Shown here: positions 61,901 to 64,000 of the stretch, in pieces
Layout of the letters: the number at the start of each line of letters is the position of its first letter
Position numbering within the stretch: position 1 is the first letter of the stretch
Assembly: GCA_008828725.1 (NCBI GenBank)
Contig: MEHQ01001760.1
Span: forward strand, 114,899 to 178,898
Length of the DNA: 64,000 nt
Reading direction: 5' to 3'
Source of the DNA: Saccharina japonica
Lineage: Eukaryota > Sar > Phaeophyceae > Laminariales > Laminariaceae
Notes under the pieces: model-generated
Told to the model about the DNA's origin: nothing
What the model saw: the letters and a program-made list of their open reading frames with translations, nothing else
Database searches by the model: none
Position numbers and translations under genes: made by a program

Positions 61901-62563
61901 CAATCATCTGGTCTGACCTGTCCGTATGATACAATTATCTGATCTGACCTGTCCTACAATCATACTCGCCAAGTATCTGATCTATACCTGGTATGTAGAG
62001 TGGTATGGCCTGTCCGACGTTTATACACAATTCGATGTGAGTGGACGAGGGAAGAAAGGGCCGAAGTCTTCTCGCGACGAAAAATGCGTAAGGCACGAAC
62101 CCTACGTAGTGGGGGAGGAGAGAGAAGACCCTACGTTGCGACCCCGGATCCGAGTTACGGCTTTTAATAGGAAGGAGCGAGAAAAGAGGGGCCAAGACGA
62201 TATACGGGATGGAAACAAAAATAAAATACAATATAATTTTAGGTTTGCTTGGAGGCGTTTTGATTTGGGGTGTCACGTCGTCGTTCGTGATCGCAGGCGT
62301 ACCTGAGCCAGAACTCGGCTGAGGTGGTGGCGTGGGGGCACCTGGAGGCCGTGCTAGGCATCTTCCAGAAGCTGCTATCTTCTAGGGCCAACGAGGCATA
62401 CGCCTTCCAGCTTTTGGGAACGATCGTCATGAACGTGAGTTTTTGGCGTTGGTGTTGGTGGTGTTGGAGTGTGTGGCGGCGGTGTTGTATGGTGGCGGTG
62501 TTGTTGGTTCTCAACATGAGCCCATGCCGCATCATGCTGTTGCTGTTGCTGATTGTTGTTGTT

Positions 62564-62595
<32 letters not shown>

Positions 62596-63665
62596 CTCTC
62601 ACGAGAAACTTGAACTCATGGCCATATAGTCTACGCAGTCCGCGCGCGCGCAAGCATTTTTGAGTGAAACATTCTGGAAGAAGGAAAGAAGAAGAGGAAG
62701 AAATAACGTGTTCATAAGTATATTGCGGTTGTTTGTGTTTCGTGTTGTGGCAGTTGCTTAAATGAGGCAATGACCCTTTTTTGTGTGCGAACGATACCAA
62801 TTCTACAAACACCTCTTGGGTTTGGATACATTTAATATGATTTGCAGCAGTATTGCTGTTGTAGTGCAGCAGTTAAGCGTACAGATAGCGCTGTTTTTTT
62901 TTTTTGTTTATGAGCTCGTATGATATAAATCAACCAGGCTTTTTATTTCCGTTCAGCTTTTGCGCTCGCTACGCTCCGCAAGCTATTTGCCCTGCTGACC
63001 CTCGACACTCAACGTCATCACTCCTTTGCGCTGATGGAAAAATGACCCCGACTCCTGATACTGTACAGTACTTACTTACGTTCATCGTTATAAAACGAAA
63101 TTATAAAACGAAAAATAACCTACGTCATCCTATTTTTTCAAAAGCTAAATCGTTCTATCTTCTCATTTGTGAACACGTCATCCTTTAGCATGAAATGCCT
63201 GTATAATAATATAAATCGTAGTTTCTATCTCGACGAAATTCCCTCCTTAAAATCCGCCGAAAAGCAAAACGGATTTAGATTTTTTTTGTTTTTCTTTCAG
63301 GCATGCCTTGAGCAAGTTCCGAAATGGTTCCTATACCACTTACGAAGTATGTCCCGAAATACAAGGACATTTTGGATTACATAGTAACATACAAACGGTG
63401 CTTATAGTTACGGACAGCGTGGTGCACTTTTCATGATTTGTTTGCGCATCCTCGCCTTGGATGTTTTGGTTTACCTTTTTATTTTTTAGGTGGACAAGGG
63501 GAGCCTGGAGAAGTACCTCCCGGTAATCTTTGGGCTGCTGCTGCGGCGATTGATGAGTAACAGGACTGTCAAGTACGTCAGGTTCTTGACAATTTTCTTT
63601 TGCACCTTCATCGTGAAGTACGGAGTGGCGGCCTTCAACGCGTGCCTCGAGCAGCAGGAAGCTGG
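40973..63665 (+). CDS. CSE1: Exportin-2 (CSE1/CAS), importin-alpha re-exporter, 19 exons, 3' end outside window
   Basis: Nuclear export receptor of the importin-beta superfamily; with RanGTP it returns importin-alpha to the cytoplasm. Exons: 40973-41051, 44572-44735, 45324-45431, 47073-47171, 48469-48591, 50129-50260, 51345-51479, 52340-52444, 53843-54022, 55207-55407, 56422-56541, 56939-57073, 57767-57910, 59436-59528, 59790-59963, 60423-60515, 61336-61422, 62297-62434, 63490-63665. Each is in phase with the next. Family landmarks in order: AEHYLKSME and VVFKNLVKAKW (importin-beta N-terminal domain), DFPARWPNLI, LNGALLSANSVLKRYR, FFSLNWQDLPEVFENNMDQW, KYDEEF, RAADEECFE, DNETRRRGACDLLRG, EFMPYVFQ, PAVWERKGNIPA and FQKLLSSRANE. 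About 828 residues are encoded here against roughly 970 in the family, and the position of the last exon fits, so no internal exon seems missing. Start: ATG in CAGCCATGGCG, with the usual short N-terminus. Intron 17 has a GC donor. The last exon ends in phase 2 before GTAAGA. Confidence 0.95.
43155..43233. mobile_element. Stowaway-like hairpin MITE
   Basis: A 79-bp element, nearly a perfect hairpin: CCACTCTGTCCCGAAATATA at the left and its inverse at the right (one mismatch), joined by TTAGTATTCAATAAA. It is flanked by TA on both sides (43153-43154 and 43234-43235). TA duplication and a GTCCCGAAATATA-type TIR are typical of mariner/Stowaway MITEs. Confidence 0.88.
43426..43645. repeat. Dispersed repeat shared with 60.6 kb
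   Basis: GGGCTGGTCAGTGTTACTTG..., GCCCGGTGGCTACG and CAGCTTGCGACACCCCCGGAATTTCAA correspond in order to 60611-60845. The similarity is interrupted by indels. No coding sequence recognised. Confidence 0.65.
43716..43838. mobile_element. TACGGRGGRCCATAG element, copy 2, in CSE1 intron 1
   Basis: TACGGAGGGCCGTAGTAAATA at the left and TTTACTATGGTCCCCCGTA at the right are inverse to each other. The body matches 22999-23112 closely, including ATAGGACCTACGGT and CTATTTTTACTTG. Confidence 0.8.
46203..46384. repeat. Dispersed repeat, copy 2, in CSE1 intron 3
   Basis: Matches 4619-4800 over about 180 bases with a few substitutions and small indels (a missing TATTATAG and an inserted TGCTG). The other copy lies in presumed non-coding DNA 41 kb away. 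Confidence 0.8.
48016..48098. mobile_element. Stowaway-like hairpin MITE, second copy, in CSE1 intron 4
   Basis: CGTCCCGAAATATAAGCACC at the left and GGTGCTTATATTTCGGGA at the right, around TTAGTATTCAATCAAA; clearly the same family as 43155-43233. The left tip is degenerate. Confidence 0.82.
48650..48857. mobile_element. TACGGRGGRCCATAG element, copy 3, in CSE1 intron 5
   Basis: Left end TACGGGAGACCATAGCAAATA, right end TTTACTATGGTTCCC (degenerate). The interior block (AAGGACCTACGGTGCAC...TATTTGGTTCTATTTACTA) is present twice, at about 48680-48752 and 48757-48838, so this copy carries an internal duplication. Confidence 0.7.
49052..49347. repeat. Direct duplication of a ~115-bp block
   Basis: 49052-49166 and 49232-49347 are nearly identical, from ACTTTTTTTTTTTGKGC...CCCTTGCCCGTAATAATATT to GGTCAATACG. 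Each contains CAAACGGTCCTTACAATTTCGGACAGAGTG, which resembles the right half of the Stowaway-like family. Poly-T and poly-G runs lie between the copies. In CSE1 intron 5. Confidence 0.85.
49584..49925. repeat. TCTAGCTTTTAGAG tandem array
   Basis: About 20 imperfect copies of a 14-18-base unit (GTCTAGCTTTTAGA with variants GCTGTATA, GCGTTAGA). In CSE1 intron 5, about 200 bases before exon 6. Confidence 0.9.
51150..51250. repeat. Poly-C-tailed dispersed repeat
   Basis: GTGCTCTGTCTCGAAAGCGA, then GGTCAACGGTCAAATGACTA, CGGCCATGCACGACATGAGTA and a C run. Related copies: 53228-53372, 53672-53806, 56056-56183, 56199-56336, about 44783-44835, about 39481-39525, and an inverted copy at 63789-63898. 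This one is about 95 bases before CSE1 exon 7. Confidence 0.8.
51565..51760. repeat. G-rich GGT/GGTG low-complexity tract
   Basis: Almost pure G and T on the plus strand, with G runs at about 51630-51646 and 51655-51681. On the minus strand it makes a long Pro-rich open frame, which I do not accept as a gene. In CSE1 intron 7. Confidence 0.85.
53080..53372. repeat. Poly-C-tailed dispersed repeat cluster
   Basis: Four partial copies in a row: two GACTACGGCCATGTGTGA...CCCCC pieces (53080-53114, 53179-53218), then two CCGTCTCGAAAGGGATGC...ACTAAGGCAAGCAACAA pieces (53234-53289, 53299-53372), ending in a C run. An undetermined base (n) follows at 53373. In CSE1 intron 8. Confidence 0.75.
53672..53806. 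repeat. Poly-C-tailed dispersed repeat
   Basis: TGTTTGGTGCTAGCAACGTC...CGACATGCTCCGTCCCGGCA...ACGACTACGGCCATGCATGA followed by CGAGTACCCCCC. Nearly identical to 56199-56336. Ends about 36 bases before CSE1 exon 9. Confidence 0.85.
55038..55096. mobile_element. Degenerate Stowaway-like MITE
   Basis: Left half CCACTTTGTCCCGAAGTATAAG and the TTTTATTCAATAAAAA centre are present; the right TIR is lost. In CSE1 intron 9. Confidence 0.6.
56056..56336. repeat. Two adjacent poly-C-tailed repeat copies
   Basis: 56056-56183 matches the 51150/53228 subtype (GTGTCTCTATTAAGAGTAGG...GCTCCGTCTCGAAAAGGATG). 56199-56336 matches the 53672 subtype. Both end in ACGACTACGGC(C/T)(A/G)TG...GTAC and a C run. The second copy ends about 85 bases before CSE1 exon 11. 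Confidence 0.85.
56816..56858. repeat. (CCTC)n microsatellite
   Basis: About ten CCTC units, 80 bases before the acceptor of CSE1 exon 12, forming part of a long pyrimidine tract. Confidence 0.9.
58255..58735. repeat. AGTAATAGTC tandem array
   Basis: Roughly 480 bases of imperfect 10-base units (AGTAATAGTC, AGTAATGGTC, AGTGATAGTC, AGGAATAGTC), with a longer repeated block containing CACTAATATAGGGCAG (about 58305-58320 and 58395-58410). In CSE1 intron 13. Confidence 0.9.
60611..60845. repeat. Dispersed repeat, partner of 43.4 kb, in CSE1 intron 16
   Basis: Same order of blocks as 43426-43645 (GGGCTGGTCGGTGTTACTTG, TTGCCCGGGTGGCT, CAGCTTGCGACACTCCCGCCATTTCAA). Contains a GCT microsatellite near 60757-60773. 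Confidence 0.65.
63339..63424. mobile_element. Diverged Stowaway-like MITE
   Basis: CCACTTACGAAGTATGTCCCGAAATACAAGG at the left and ACGGTGCTTATAGTTACGGACAGCGTGG at the right are imperfect inverses. In CSE1 intron 18, about 65 bases before exon 19. Confidence 0.55.
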
Positions 63666-63705
63666 GTAAGAATGAAGAGATGGCGGTTGGGGGGTGGGGG
63701 CGGGG

Positions 63706-63981
63706 GTTGTCGATGCACCTTTTGGTTTGGTGGTGATCGTGATGGTGTTGACGCTTTATGTTGATGCTTCATGTTGATGTTGACGATAAGGGGGGCTCAT
63801 TTGTTGTTTGCCTTAGGTATTTGACAATAAACCACGCACCCCTTTCGAGACGGAGCTGGGGGGGGGGCGGGGGGGGGACCCTCGGGTATTTTTGTGGTGT
63901 TGTCGATGCACCTTTTGGTTTGGTGGTGATCGTGATGGTGTTGACGCTTTATGTTGATGCTTCATGTTGATGTTGACGATA
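63706..63981. repeat. 83-bp direct repeat flanking an inverted poly-C-tailed repeat
   Basis: 63706-63788 and 63899-63981 are identical over 83 bases (GTTGTCGATGCACC to GTTGACGATA). Between them lies a reverse-orientation copy of the CCGTCTCGAAAGG repeat with its C run (here G run, about 63859-63878). Just after the last exon in the window. Confidence 0.9.
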
Positions 63982-64000
63982 TTATTGGTGTTGTTGTCGT

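Overview
The window is eukaryotic nuclear DNA. Several genes are cut into short exons with GT-AG introns of about 0.1-3.5 kb. There is no operon-like packing, and short inverted-repeat elements, microsatellites and homopolymer runs are abundant. The exon at 3828-4151 starts with a signal peptide followed by an Ala-Phe (GGAFLFP) motif and a basic, Ser-rich stretch. That is the bipartite plastid presequence of algae with a red-derived secondary plastid. With the high intron density and the alternation of strands, I infer a photosynthetic stramenopile, most likely a brown alga; the species cannot be fixed from sequence alone.

Layout. 1-1620: 3' part of a Ty3/gypsy chromovirus pol on the minus strand, frameshifted. 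3.8-11.1 kb (+): a plastid-targeted protein of unknown function (first exon clear, later exons tentative), with a Tc1/mariner-pogo-like element (4933-6167) and a hAT-like MITE (6804-7212) in its presumed introns. 12.6-13.2 kb: a degenerate CCATGG-rich minisatellite. 14.5-21.4 kb: unrecognised genes on both strands whose exons fit together in phase (minus 14562-16333; plus 16770-17411; minus 20.4-20.8 kb; plus 21034-21363). 21.4-26.3 kb: repeat-rich, including a 509-bp element built of GATATC-type palindromes. 26.4-28.4 kb (+): a CAMK-like Ser/Thr kinase. 30.3-31.9 kb (-): an unrecognised three-exon gene end. 34.2-38.5 kb (-): a six-exon tetraspanin-like membrane protein. 39.2-39.7 kb (+): the tail of a small membrane protein. 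40973 to the right edge (+): CSE1/exportin-2, with 19 consecutive exons over 22.7 kb covering about 828 of roughly 970 residues; it runs off the window.

The recognisable genes are unrelated housekeeping or signalling genes (importin-alpha recycling, protein phosphorylation, membrane organisation), and I see no multi-gene system. The most unusual material is non-coding: four families of short inverted-repeat elements, a repeat family ending in poly-C that repeatedly sits in CSE1 introns (in several cases just before a splice acceptor), a near-identical 0.3-kb repeat in inverted orientation 13 kb apart, and a run of 17 consecutive phase-0 introns in CSE1.

Exon borders were set by eye from reading frame, phase continuity and splice signals. 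They are inferences without transcript support.
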